Shown: positions 21,769-29,904, numbered from the stretch's first letter. The stretch: DNA of 34,206 nt from Catenulispora sp. (GCA_013362315.1 JABFWL010000053.1:1-34206); one strand, 5' to 3'. Numbers and translations: made by a program. The notes: generated by a model not told the origin, from the sequence alone.

Positions 21769-22737
21769 ATGGATCCCGACCGACTCTCCGAAGCCCTCGA
21801 CCTGGTCGAGGTGCGCAGCGTGCTGACCGGCGGCGTCGCGGCGCGCGGCGGGTGGTGGGCCCGCGGCCCGCTGGCCGATCCGGTCAAGTTCTTCGCGATG
21901 GTGAGCGGGCGCGCCCGGCTCACCACCGACGGCGCCGTCGCACCGATCGAGCTCGTCCCGGGCGACGTGGCGATCCTCACCGGGCGCTCGTGGGTGGCCT
22001 TCGAAGCCGGCCCGGCGCCGCGCCGCGAAGTCCAGCCGGAGTCGGACTTCTCCACAGCTCGCTTCGCGGACTCCGACCCCGCCGTCGACGACGTCTTCAT
22101 CGGCGGATGCGTCACCGTGAACGAGGCCGGACGGACTCTCCTGCTGGAGTCGCTTCCGCCGATGGCCCACATCCGGTCCCGCGCCGCCGGAAACGGAAAC
22201 GGAAACGGAAACGGAGACGGAGACGGAGACCGGCTGTTCGCCGCCCTGCTGCGGCTCTTCGACGAGGCGACCGGCGGCCGGCTCGGCTCGGCGTTCGCGA
22301 TCCGGCAGTACGGCCAACTGTTCCTGCTGGAAGCGCTGCGCTGCTACGTCGACCAGACCCACCTGCCCTCCGGCTGGCTGCGCCTGCTCGTCGACGAGCG
22401 CCTGCGCCCCGCCGTCGACCTGCTCCACGGCCGCCCCGAACACGCGTGGGGGCTGGAGGAACTGGCGCGCGCCGCAGCGATGTCCCGGACCACCTTCGCC
22501 GAGCGGTTCCGCGAGGCCGCCGGCGTACCGCCGCTCACCTACCTGGGCCGATGGCGCATGCTGCTGGCGCAGCGCGCGCTGCGGAGCGGCGACGCCCGCG
22601 TCGCGGCGCTCGCCGCCGAGCTGGGCTACGGCTCGGAGAGCGCGTTCAGCACGGCGTTCAAGCGCGTCGTCGGGGAGTCGCCGCAGCGCTACCGGGCGCG
22701 CGTGCGCCAGGAGGCCGTTCCGATCGCGAGCCGGTGA
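21769..22737 (+). CDS. AraC-family transcriptional regulator (cupin-type sensor)
   Basis: A 322-residue regulator. Residues ~1-135 form a cupin-type effector domain (AraC N-terminal/Cupin_6 group: VRSVLTGGVAARGGWWARGPLADPVKFFAMVSGRARL, then ELVPGDVAILTG). A linker with GNGNGNGDGDGD follows at ~141-154. Residues ~215-315 are the paired AraC helix-turn-helix (LEELARAAAMSRTTFAERFREAAG, VAALAAELGYGSESAFSTAFKRVVGESPQRYR). ATG 21769 fits the family N terminus; an in-frame ATG at 21730 is possible, but a TATGAAT -10-like box overlaps it. The protein probably activates the divergent aldo/keto reductase. Confidence 0.9.
   Translation: MDPDRLSEALDLVEVRSVLTGGVAARGGWWARGPLADPVKFFAMVSGRARLTTDGAVAPIELVPGDVAILTGRSWVAFEAGPAPRREVQPESDFSTARFADSDPAVDDVFIGGCVTVNEAGRTLLLESLPPMAHIRSRAAGNGNGNGNGDGDGDRLFAALLRLFDEATGGRLGSAFAIRQYGQLFLLEALRCYVDQTHLPSGWLRLLVDERLRPAVDLLHGRPEHAWGLEELARAAAMSRTTFAERFREAAGVPPLTYLGRWRMLLAQRALRSGDARVAALAAELGYGSESAFSTAFKRVVGESPQRYRARVRQEAVPIASR
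22189..22230 (+). repeat. Hexanucleotide microsatellite in the AraC-type gene
   Basis: Seven tandem 6-bp units: GGAAAC four times (22189-22212), then GGAGAC three times (22213-22230). They encode the linker between sensor and DNA-binding domains. Slippage would change linker length by two residues per unit without a frameshift. Confidence 0.95.
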
Positions 22738-22859
22738 CGGCAGGCCAGGCCGGCAAGTGCGATCCGCCACCTCATGGCGCAGGCCAGACACCGGACACGC
22801 CAGGTGGGTGGACGCCCGATTACCGCGCGGATGTCGCTGCCGGGGTCTAGCGTGACGGT

Positions 22860-23945
22860 GTGACCGAGACTCTGCTTCTTGCCGGGACCCGAAAGGGCCT
22901 GCTGCTGTCGCGCCGCCGCGACGGCGTCTGGCACAACGAGCCGCTCGCGCTGCCGATGAACGCCGTCTACGCCGTGGCGGTCGACACCCGCGGGCCGGTG
23001 CCGCGGCTGTTCGCGTCGGCGACCAGCGAGCACTGGGGCCCGACCGTCCTGCATTCCGACGACCTGGGCGCCACGTGGTCCGAGCCGGACCACGCGCCGG
23101 CCGTGCTGCCCGAGGACACCGGTGCGGCGCTGGCCCGGATCTGGCAGATCCAGCCGGGGCGTCCGGACGAGCGCGACGTCGTCTATGCCGGATCCGAGCC
23201 CGCCGCGCTCTTCACATCGGTCGACGGCGGGATCACCTTCGAACTCGTCCGCTCACTGTGGGATCACCCGCACCGCCCGCAGTGGGGCGCCGGGGCCGGC
23301 GGACAGGCGATTCACACGATCCTGCCGCACCCGCGGGACCCGGACCGGATTCTGATCGCGCTGTCCTCCGGCGGGTGCTACCGCACCTACGACGGCGGGC
23401 AGACGTGGGAGGCGGCGAACCAGGGTGTGAAGGTGACGTTCCTGCCCGATCCGCCGCAGTTCCCGGAGTTCGGGCAGTGCGTGCACAAGGTGGCCCAGGA
23501 CAGCGCCGATCCGGAACGCCTCTACCTTCAGAACCACAACGGCGTCTACCGCAGCGACGACTGGGGCGGGCGATGGACCTCGATCGCCGACGGGCTGCCC
23601 GCGGAATTCGGCTTCAGCATCCTGGCCGACCCCCACGCCGCCGATGGCGCCTACGTCATCCCCCTGGTCAGCGACGGCTTCCGCTTCGCCCCCGACTTCC
23701 GGTGCCGGGTCTACGGCACCCGGGACGCCGGCGCGAGCTGGTCCGAGATCGGCGCCGGCCTGCCCGGACCAGGCTTCTACTCCCTGGTGCTGCGCGACGC
23801 CTTCGCCACCGACGGTGCGAGCCCGGCGGGACTGTACTTCGGCACCCGCGACGGCAGCCTGTACGCGGGCGGAGCCGACGGCTGGACCGAGGTGGCGAAC
23901 CACCTGCCGGACGTCCTCTCGGTCCGCGCGGTGGTCATCGACTGA
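22860..23945 (+). CDS. BNR/Asp-box beta-propeller protein (sialidase-like fold)
   Basis: A 361-residue soluble protein. Repeated Asp-box motifs (S/T-x-D-x-G-x-T/S-W) mark the blades of a propeller: HSDDLGATWSE, TSVDGGITFE, RTYDGGQTWEA, YRSDDWGGRWTS, GTRDAGASWSE. There is no signal peptide, and the sialidase catalytic Arg triad and Tyr/Glu pair are not evident, so hydrolase activity is doubtful. GTG 22860 lies 6 nt after a TAGCGT -10-like box (22848-22853), which suggests a leaderless message. The stop overlaps the start of a MoaD/ThiS-like gene (TGATG). Confidence 0.85.
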   Translation: MTETLLLAGTRKGLLLSRRRDGVWHNEPLALPMNAVYAVAVDTRGPVPRLFASATSEHWGPTVLHSDDLGATWSEPDHAPAVLPEDTGAALARIWQIQPGRPDERDVVYAGSEPAALFTSVDGGITFELVRSLWDHPHRPQWGAGAGGQAIHTILPHPRDPDRILIALSSGGCYRTYDGGQTWEAANQGVKVTFLPDPPQFPEFGQCVHKVAQDSADPERLYLQNHNGVYRSDDWGGRWTSIADGLPAEFGFSILADPHAADGAYVIPLVSDGFRFAPDFRCRVYGTRDAGASWSEIGAGLPGPGFYSLVLRDAFATDGASPAGLYFGTRDGSLYAGGADGWTEVANHLPDVLSVRAVVID

Positions 23946-24229
23946 TGACGGTGACCATCCGCGTGCCCGCGGCCCTGGCTGCCCACAGCGGCGGCCGTCG
24001 CGAAGTGCTCGTCACGGCGGCGGCGCCGACGACGGTCGCCGGGCTGCTCGACCGCCTCGCGGCCGAGCTCCCCGCGCTCGAACGCCGGATCCGGGACGAG
24101 CGCGGCTCGATCCGGCGCCATGTGAATCTCTACGTCGACGGCGAGGACATCCGGTCGTTGTCGGGCACCGAGACGGCGGTGCCCGAGAATGCGGACGTCA
24201 CGGTGATGGCCGCGATCAGCGGGGGCTGA
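23945..24229 (+). CDS. MoaD/ThiS-family ubiquitin-like sulfur carrier
   Basis: A 94-residue beta-grasp protein ending in the Gly-Gly tail (VMAAISGG) needed for adenylation and thiocarboxylation. Typical features are the VTIRVPAALAAHSGG start, TVAGLLDRLAAELPALERRI, VNLYVDGEDIRSL, and the ENADVTVMAAISGG end. It starts within the stop codon of the BNR-propeller gene, so the two are coupled. No MoeB-, MoaE- or ThiG-like partner is nearby, so it may serve a special sulfur-transfer or protein-conjugation task linked to the propeller protein; this is inferred. Confidence 0.9.
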   Translation: MTVTIRVPAALAAHSGGRREVLVTAAAPTTVAGLLDRLAAELPALERRIRDERGSIRRHVNLYVDGEDIRSLSGTETAVPENADVTVMAAISGG

Positions 24230-24231
24230 GC

Positions 24232-24273
24232 ACCGGCGGCCGTCTCGAGTGGCGGCTCGGTCACGCCGCCGGT
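24232..24273. terminator. Hairpin between convergent MoaD-like and exonuclease genes
   Basis: ACCGGCGGC (24232-24240) and its exact complement GCCGCCGGT (24265-24273) flank a 24-nt loop between the two convergent genes. There is no T-run. Confidence 0.4.
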
Positions 24274-24302
24274 TCCAGCTGGCGCCCGACGAAACCCCGC
24301 CT

Positions 24303-25163
24303 TCAGGCGAGCTGGACCGCCTCTGGGGCGTCGTCGGGTGTCCTCTGGGCCGGCACCGCCGCCGCGACGTCCCAGTCGAAGACGCACGTCACCGGCGCGT
24401 GATCCGACCACCGCTGCGCATACGTCGCGGCCCGTTCCGTCACCGCGGACGTCGCCCTCTGCGCCAGGCCGGGCGTCGCCATGTGGTAGTCGATCCGCCA
24501 GCCCGAGTCGTTGTCGAAGGCCTTGCCGCGGAAGGACCACCAGGAGTAGGGGCCTTCGCGGTCGGGATGGAGGGCTCGGACGACGTCGACGTAGCCGGTG
24601 GTGTGGACGGCGGTCAGCCAGGTGCGCTCCTCTGGGAGGAAGCCGGAGTTCTTCTGGTTGGCCTTCCAGTTCTTGATGTCGGCTTCGCGGTGGGCGATGT
24701 TCCAGTCGCCGCAGATCAGGACTTCGCGGCCGGTGGCGGCGGCTTGGTCGGCCAGGGCGCGCAAGTGGGCGTGGAAGGCCGCCATGAAGCGTTCCTTCTC
24801 GGCCTGGCGTTCGGTGCCGGCTTCGCCCGCCGGGAGGTAGAGGCTGGCGATGGTGAGGTTCGGCAGGTCGATCTCGGCGTAGCGGCCGGCGGCGGCGAAT
24901 TCGGGGGCGTCGAAGCCGATGCGGGTGGCGGTGGGGGCGATGCGGCTGAACACGGCAACGCCGGCGCGGCCCTTGGTCGCGGCCGGGGCGATCAGGGTGT
25001 GCCAGCCGTCGGGGGCTTGCAGGTGGGCGGGGAACTGGTCGGGTTCGGCGCGGATCTCCTGCAGGCACACCACGTCGGCGGTGGTGGTGGCGAGCCATTG
25101 GGTGAAGCCCTTGGCGGCGGCGGCGCGGATGCCGTTGACGTTGACGGTGGAGACGGTCAGCAC
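24303..25163 (-). CDS. xth: Exodeoxyribonuclease III / AP endonuclease
   Basis: A 286-residue base-excision repair nuclease of the exonuclease/endonuclease/phosphatase fold. Expected motifs are present: VNVNGIRAA (Asn for metal site), VVCLQEIRA (catalytic Glu), GRYAEIDL, CGDWNIAHREADIKNWK (Asp and Asn), GWRIDYHMAT and WSDHAPVTCVFDWD (Asp-His). It should cut 5' to abasic sites and trim 3' ends. GTG 25163 begins exactly where homology starts. A TACCCT -10 box lies 6 nt upstream, so the message is probably leaderless. Confidence 0.95.
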   Translation of the reverse strand: MLTVSTVNVNGIRAAAAKGFTQWLATTTADVVCLQEIRAEPDQFPAHLQAPDGWHTLIAPAATKGRAGVAVFSRIAPTATRIGFDAPEFAAAGRYAEIDLPNLTIASLYLPAGEAGTERQAEKERFMAAFHAHLRALADQAAATGREVLICGDWNIAHREADIKNWKANQKNSGFLPEERTWLTAVHTTGYVDVVRALHPDREGPYSWWSFRGKAFDNDSGWRIDYHMATPGLAQRATSAVTERAATYAQRWSDHAPVTCVFDWDVAAAVPAQRTPDDAPEAVQLA

Positions 25164-25169
25164 GGCTAA

Positions 25170-25175
25170 AGGGTA
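25170..25175 (-). promoter_or_regulatory. -10 box of a probable leaderless promoter for xth
   Basis: Reads TACCCT on the minus strand (TAnnnT), with 6 nt to the GTG start codon at 25163. Transcription should begin at or next to the start codon. No clear -35 is seen. Confidence 0.45.
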
Positions 25176-25262
25176 GCGGCCGATCGGGTGGTGTCCGGCG
25201 GAGGACGGGCGGTTGACCGGCTGTTTTGGGGGCGGGAGCCGGTTGGGGAGAGGGAAATAGCG

Positions 25263-25292
25263 TTGCCGGAGCCGTTTCTCGTTCGGCACGAT
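25263..25292 (+). promoter_or_regulatory. Probable leaderless promoter of the APH-like kinase gene
   Basis: TTGCCG (25263-25268) and CACGAT (25287-25292) are separated by 18 bp, with 6 nt from the -10 box to the ATG at 25299. There is no ribosome binding site. A near-identical arrangement precedes the lipoprotein gene at 27867. Confidence 0.5.
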
Positions 25293-25298
25293 GCGGGC

Positions 25299-26345
25299 AT
25301 GAGCGACGCTTCCGCCAGCACAGCCACCGCCGTTCCGGTCGCGCAGGGTGTGCGCGCGCCGTGGACCGCGATCCCGGCGCACCTGCGCGCCCGCATCGCG
25401 GAGATCGTCGGCGGTGGTGCGGTGGTCGAAGCCGTGACGCAGGCGGGCGGGTTCTCCCCTGGGCCGGCGGTCCGGGTGCGGACGGCTGAGGGCCGCCGAG
25501 CCTTCGTCAAGGCGGTCAGCGTCGAGATGAACCCTGACACGCCGGCGATGCACCGCCACGAAGCCGAGTACACGGCGCGGATGCCGGCGCACGCGCCGGT
25601 CCCGAAGCTGCTCGGCACGCTCGACGAGGACGGCTGGGTCGTGCTGGTCTTCGAGGAGATCGACGGCCGCAACCCCGGTCCGGCCTGGGATCCCGACGAC
25701 CTGCGCCGTGTGGTGGCCGCCATCGCCGAGCTCAGCGCCGCCCTGACGCCGCCGCCGATCGAGGCGCCGCCGGTGGCCGAGCGGTTGGCCGGCTTCCACG
25801 GCTGGGCTGATTTGCGGGCCGCGCGGCAGGACGGGCTCCGGTCCGAGCTGCAGTCCGAGCTGCAAGCCGCGCAGCAGGCCGGAACCGACCGCGGGACCGG
25901 GGGAGTGGATCTCGGGGTTCTCGACGCCTGGGCCCTGGACCGCATCGACACCCTGATCGGCCTGGAGGCGCAGGCGCTGGTCCTGTGCACCGGCAACACC
26001 CTCCTCAATCTGGACGTTCGCTCTGACAACATCCTGATGAGCGCCGACAGCGTCTACTTCGTCGACTGGCCCTGGGCGGCCGTCGGCGCGGCCTGGCTGG
26101 ATCTCGCGCTGTTCGTCCCGAGCGTCTGGATGCAGGGCGGCCCCGACCTCGCGCGCATCGTCACGGAGCACCCGCTGCTGACCGGAGCCGACCCCGAGGC
26201 TCTGACCGCCTTCGTGGCCTGCTTCACCGGCATGCTCCTGCACCGCAGCACGCAGCCGGCGCCGCAGGGCCTGCCGACCCTCCGGCCGTTCCAGCGTGCC
26301 TACGGCGGCGCCGCGATGGAGTGGCTTCGCACCCTGCTGCCGTGA
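25299..26345 (+). CDS. Aminoglycoside-phosphotransferase-family kinase-like protein
   Basis: A 348-residue protein of the APH/ChoK protein-kinase-like fold. Seen: GGFSPGPAVRV (nucleotide loop), AFVKAV (ATP-binding Lys), HEAEYTARMP (Glu of the C-helix), WVVLVFEEIDGR (hinge), and a catalytic loop LNLDVRSDNILM followed by YFVDWPWAAVGAAWLDLA. The usual HGD is replaced by LDVRSDN; the Asp and Asn remain but the His does not, so activity is plausible, not certain. A short ELQSELQAAQQ repeat lies mid-protein. These enzymes phosphorylate antibiotics, sugars or other small molecules; the substrate is unknown. Two more APH-like genes or fragments lie within 6 kb. Confidence 0.85.
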   Translation: MSDASASTATAVPVAQGVRAPWTAIPAHLRARIAEIVGGGAVVEAVTQAGGFSPGPAVRVRTAEGRRAFVKAVSVEMNPDTPAMHRHEAEYTARMPAHAPVPKLLGTLDEDGWVVLVFEEIDGRNPGPAWDPDDLRRVVAAIAELSAALTPPPIEAPPVAERLAGFHGWADLRAARQDGLRSELQSELQAAQQAGTDRGTGGVDLGVLDAWALDRIDTLIGLEAQALVLCTGNTLLNLDVRSDNILMSADSVYFVDWPWAAVGAAWLDLALFVPSVWMQGGPDLARIVTEHPLLTGADPEALTAFVACFTGMLLHRSTQPAPQGLPTLRPFQRAYGGAAMEWLRTLLP

Positions 26346-26489
26346 GGCCGTTCCCCAACCGGAAGTGTTCGCCGAAGTCGATCGGCTATTGCCGGATTCA
26401 AGGTTCTGTTTTCCGCGACGAGCACATCACCGGTGCCCGGCACGGCGATTTCGCCTGGTTGTGGGATGAGGTGGAAAGCCATTCTTAGG

Positions 26490-26672
26490 GACCTGCTGAA
26501 ACTGCTCCTCAAGCAGGCGACGGTGCCCGAATAGCAAGTGCGCTTCACGTGGGCGCCCGGATCGATCGCCTTCTGGGACAACCGGGCGGTGCGGCACGCC
26601 GCCGTCAGTGACTACTTCCCGCAGCACCGGGTGATGGAGAGGGCTGCGATCCTGGGTGATCGGCCTCGATAG
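26490..26672 (+). pseudogene. C-terminal remnant of a TauD/TfdA-family dioxygenase
   Basis: The plus frame reads DLLKLLLKQATVPE, then an in-frame TAG (26532-26534), then QVRFTWAPGSIAFWDNRAV, RHAAVSDY, PQHRVMERAAILGDRPR and a final TAG (26670-26672). This is the end of an Fe(II)/2-oxoglutarate-dependent TauD/TfdA dioxygenase: WDNRAVxH carries the second iron-binding His, and RVMERAAILGDRP the 2-oxoglutarate-binding Arg. The N-terminal two-thirds are missing and the frame has an internal stop, so it is a pseudogene. It overlaps the 3' end of the NYN gene on the other strand by 68 bp. The 26346-26489 stretch upstream is probably decayed sequence of the same gene. Confidence 0.75.
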
Positions 26673-27768
26673 GCGGCGCCTGCGGAGCCGGGACGTGGGC
26701 GTTCTCCGCCTCCGTCGCCGGACCGGCCATGTCGCCGTGCTGCTCCCGCCACTTCTTCAGCCCGTCCAGGAAACCGGCCCGCAGCTCGTGCTTGATCGGC
26801 TCAAGCTCCGCCTCCCAGGTGTCGATGCCCAGGTCGTTGGCGAACCGCAACAGGTCCGGGTCCAGGTCGTGCGGCACCCAGGTCCAGGTCGCCGTCCACT
26901 CGGTGAGCCGGCGCCGCTCGGCCTCGGTGGCCCGGGCCATCCAGCGCTTCACGTAGGCGCGGCCGACGTCGATCGGCTCGGCCCGGCCCATGTTCTTGTT
27001 CTCCTCGGCGTCCAGGAACCGCTGGGTCGGGGAGGTCACCTGCCACAGCTTCGGGAACCGGCTGTTGGCCAGCGGCGACTTCGGCGTCTCCGTCGGGTGC
27101 AGCAGCCGCTGGGGCATGTCCAGCGGCGAGGGGAACACCTTGTGCGACGGCTTGGCCTGCTCGACCCCGTGGCCGGCCTCGGCCTTCGGCGGGCCGCACT
27201 CGGCGTCGCCGAGCGGCACGGGCGGCGCCTTCACCCAGACGTACGGCTTCAGCCACTCCTCGCTGAGCAGCATCGACTTGTCCACCGCGGCCACCAGCTC
27301 GATCGACTGGTTGTAGTCCGAAGCCGCACCCCACAGGTGGATCCGGGTGCCGTACTCCTGTGCCTCCTCCACCGCGTGCAGCAGGTCCTCGTCGCCGCTG
27401 ACCAGCACCACGTCGGCGACCGCGCGCTTGCGGGCCAGGCCCGTCAGGTCGGCGTGCAGGAAGGTGTCGACGCCCTTCTGCTCGAACTTGCCGTCGTCGC
27501 GCCGCACCAGCTTCCCCAGCCGCAACTTCAGCCCGTCCAGCACCCGCAGCGCCCGCTGCTCCCGGGTCGGGCCGGTGGCCGGGGCCGCGTCGTACCAGTA
27601 GACCCGCAGCACCGGCAGCCCGGTCTCGGCCGCGGCGCGCTCGGTCAGGGCCGTCACCAGGCCCGGGTAGTCGACCTCGACGCCCGGGCGGCCGGGATCG
27701 CCGCTCACCACGTTCGCGGCCGCGGCCAGCACGTATCCGGCGTCTACGAGGACGGCGCAGCGATCCAT
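26605..27768 (-). CDS. NYN (PIN-like) domain RNase-type protein
   Basis: A 387-residue cytoplasmic protein. The N-terminal ~190 residues are an NYN/LabA-like (DUF88) nuclease domain with its conserved Asp residues: LVDAGY (Asp9), GVDTFLHADLTGLA, VVLVSGDEDLLHAVEEA and IHLWGAASDYNQSI. The fold makes metal-dependent RNases. The C-terminal half is not recognised: a Trp-rich helical region (~260-345, ERRRLTEWTATWTWVPHDLDPDLLRFA) and a Pro/Ser-rich tail. The tail is antisense to the TauD/TfdA remnant, so part of it may be recruited sequence. ATG 27768 begins at the domain boundary. Confidence 0.88.
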   Translation of the reverse strand: MDRCAVLVDAGYVLAAAANVVSGDPGRPGVEVDYPGLVTALTERAAAETGLPVLRVYWYDAAPATGPTREQRALRVLDGLKLRLGKLVRRDDGKFEQKGVDTFLHADLTGLARKRAVADVVLVSGDEDLLHAVEEAQEYGTRIHLWGAASDYNQSIELVAAVDKSMLLSEEWLKPYVWVKAPPVPLGDAECGPPKAEAGHGVEQAKPSHKVFPSPLDMPQRLLHPTETPKSPLANSRFPKLWQVTSPTQRFLDAEENKNMGRAEPIDVGRAYVKRWMARATEAERRRLTEWTATWTWVPHDLDPDLLRFANDLGIDTWEAELEPIKHELRAGFLDGLKKWREQHGDMAGPATEAENAHVPAPQAPPIEADHPGSQPSPSPGAAGSSH

Positions 27769-27830
27769 TGGCTAAACGTGTCACATGGTCGCTGAGCGTG
27801 GCAACACGACAGACCGGCTGTTACCAGGCT

Positions 27831-27859
27831 TTGCCGGGTAAGCACTCTGACGGCACAAT
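27831..27859 (+). promoter_or_regulatory. Probable leaderless promoter of the lipoprotein gene
   Basis: TTGCCG (27831-27836) and CACAAT (27854-27859) are separated by 17 bp, with 7 nt to the ATG at 27867 and no ribosome binding site. Confidence 0.5.
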
Positions 27860-27866
27860 CTCCGTC

Positions 27867-28634
27867 ATGGAAACCAGCGGGGGGCCGGCTTCTGCCCGGC
27901 GAATGCGGAATATGACACTTATATGCGCCGGCGCGGCGGTGCTCGGGCTGATCGCCGGCTGCGGCACCAGCACCGGCACGATCGGCGCCGGCGGCGGGCC
28001 GACCGACTCGGCTCCCACCACCTCGGCGCCGACCGGTGCCACGAGCGGGAGTACGACAGCGAACCCGGCGACGTCCTCAGCCGGCACCACGACGGCCTCG
28101 CCCGCAGACAACTCCTCCCCGGCCTCCGACGCCTCGACCACGACCGCCCCGAACCCGGCCACCTCCTCGGCGGCTCCGGCCGGCAAGTGGCAGCCGACCG
28201 GCGAGCTGGCCAACGCCGAGCCCGTCGACGAGAGCGTCGGCCCGGACAAGAAGGTGACGGTGCTGTGGCCGAAGGGCCAGGCGGCCGACCACGCGCTCAC
28301 CATCACCCTGCTGGCCAAGCGCAAGGGGGACAAGCTCGACGTCACGATGCACGCCCTCAACAACAGCGGCCAGAAGGTCTCGCTGCTGACCGGGGCCTTC
28401 GGCGGCGCCGACGCGCTGGACGAAACCGGCCAGGGCCTGAAGTTCGACGACTTCAACGACGACTGGACGCTGAAGGACCCGTCCGACTCCCCGTACCTGT
28501 CACCGAACGACCCGTTGAACGGCGTCATCGTGATCGACGCGCCCAAGGCCGGGAGCACCTTCAACCTGTTCTGGACCCAGGCCGTGAACATCGGCGGCAT
28601 CATCCTGGTGCGCGACATCCCGATTACGGGCTGA
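27867..28634 (+). CDS. Secreted lipoprotein with Thr/Ser/Ala-rich linker
   Basis: A 255-residue lipoprotein. A signal peptide (MRNMTLICAGAAVLGLIAGC) ends in the lipobox LIAGC, so it should be lipid-anchored outside the membrane. Then comes a ~85-residue Thr/Ser/Ala/Pro-rich linker and a C-terminal ~120-residue beta-rich domain (KVTVLWPKGQAADHALTITLLAKRKGDKLDVTMHAL, ending GGIILVRDIPITG). It resembles DUF4352-type domains in layout, but this is not firm. ATG 27867 is chosen for the promoter spacing; ATG 27903 is the alternative and directly precedes the signal peptide. Confidence 0.8.
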   Translation: METSGGPASARRMRNMTLICAGAAVLGLIAGCGTSTGTIGAGGGPTDSAPTTSAPTGATSGSTTANPATSSAGTTTASPADNSSPASDASTTTAPNPATSSAAPAGKWQPTGELANAEPVDESVGPDKKVTVLWPKGQAADHALTITLLAKRKGDKLDVTMHALNNSGQKVSLLTGAFGGADALDETGQGLKFDDFNDDWTLKDPSDSPYLSPNDPLNGVIVIDAPKAGSTFNLFWTQAVNIGGIILVRDIPITG

Positions 28635-28657
28635 CCTGCGGAAACGGTTCATATGCC

Positions 28658-28722
28658 GGAGCTGAAAACGGGAGCTAGATACGGGAGCTAGAAACGGCAG
28701 CTAAAAACGGGAGCTAGTGCCG
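28658..28722. repeat. 13-bp tandem repeat array, copy 1
   Basis: Five consecutive 13-bp units start at 28658, 28671, 28684, 28697 and 28710 (consensus GGAGCTAGAAACG). The array lies in the 204-bp gap after the lipoprotein gene and before the APH-like gene. Similar arrays occur at 30100 and 32112. Confidence 0.92.
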
Positions 28723-28838
28723 CGTCAGGCAATATTCGCCCCGTCCCTACGACGGCAAATGCGTGGCACGATCGGCCCGTGTCGAGGAGGATGGGTTCGC
28801 CGGCGGAGCCTTGTCGGGTGCGCTGGAGGGCGATTGTC

Positions 28839-29810
28839 GTGACCGGAATCGAAGCTTCGACCTCGCCCCCTGCCTTGCCGCGCTGGTTCGGACCTAGAGC
28901 CAGCCCAGATGACCCGGCTGTCTCGGCCCTGATCGCCCGCGTCACGCGCGGGGCCGGATGGGCAGACATCGGCGGTGAGTTCAACCTCAACCTGCGGATA
29001 GACGCTGAGCCGCCGGTTGTCCTTCGGGTTCACAGGCCCTGGGTCCGCCGCGGGCGGGTCGCGGGACTGCGGCGCCTGCGGGAGCGGCTCCAGCGGACGC
29101 AAGTCCGCGTCGCTCGACCGATTCCGAGTTCCGGCTGCGATCTCCTGAGGATCACAGATCGTTGGGCTGAGATTGAGGAATTCATCGATCACACGCGGCC
29201 ACCGTCTCACGAGAACTCCTACCTCCGCCTGTTCGAGGAGCTCGGACGCCTTCACACCGCGCTCAAAGAAGTCTGGGAGCCCGGTCCGCCCGAACCCCTC
29301 GACGACCACAGAACCTTCGGCCAACTGCGCTACTCGGTGGGCTTCACACACCGCACGCTCGGACCCCGCAGCGAGCCGGTCGTGCATCGGATGCGCCAAC
29401 TGACCGGCGAGCTCTCCAAGCTCCGCACGGAGGTCGAACTGCCATGCGCTCCGATTCACGGGGACTACAAACTGGGCAACGCGGGAGAACTGTCAGACGG
29501 CTCATGGGCCACGTTCGACCTGGATTTCGCGAGGGTCAGGGAGCGGCTGTACGACATCGCGGCCAGCCTGCACCACGCCGCACGGGACGGCGAATTGTGC
29601 GAGCCGCGACGACTGCTCGACGCCTACGAAAGCACGGCTCCGGAACCACTCACTCGCGACGAGCACCTCTGGCTCCCAGGGGCTCTCGCCCTCATACCCC
29701 TGCACTGGGCCGCCACTGCGGGGCTCGTGGGCGACGGCATCCACGAGGCCGAGAGCGCAATGACCGCCGCCGAGGCCTGGTGGTCGCGCCGGGCTGAACT
29801 CTCGTCGTAG
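28839..29810 (+). CDS. Aminoglycoside-phosphotransferase-family protein
   Basis: A 323-residue APH-fold kinase-like protein. Seen: GEFNLNLRI (nucleotide loop), PPVVLRVHRP (in place of the ATP-binding Lys region, with Arg), EIEEFIDH (hinge), catalytic loop PCAPIHGDYKLGN and the metal-binding DLDFARVRERLYDIA. The HGD/N and DxD pairs are intact. The substrate is unknown. GTG 28839 is preferred because GGAGGG lies 8 nt upstream; in-frame starts at 28779 or 28791 would add unrelated sequence. Confidence 0.85.
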   Translation: MTGIEASTSPPALPRWFGPRASPDDPAVSALIARVTRGAGWADIGGEFNLNLRIDAEPPVVLRVHRPWVRRGRVAGLRRLRERLQRTQVRVARPIPSSGCDLLRITDRWAEIEEFIDHTRPPSHENSYLRLFEELGRLHTALKEVWEPGPPEPLDDHRTFGQLRYSVGFTHRTLGPRSEPVVHRMRQLTGELSKLRTEVELPCAPIHGDYKLGNAGELSDGSWATFDLDFARVRERLYDIAASLHHAARDGELCEPRRLLDAYESTAPEPLTRDEHLWLPGALALIPLHWAATAGLVGDGIHEAESAMTAAEAWWSRRAELSS

Positions 29811-29904
29811 TCCGACGGCCGCGCCAGGGGGATTGGTTCTGAGGCTCGCGACGCGCCGGTCGAGATCCGCCCTTGGCCAGCGCGTTGACGTCAAACTGTT
29901 CGGC

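Noticed and set aside
28658..28722. CRISPR array
   Set aside because: Units are 13 bp and directly adjacent, with no spacers, and no cas genes are present.
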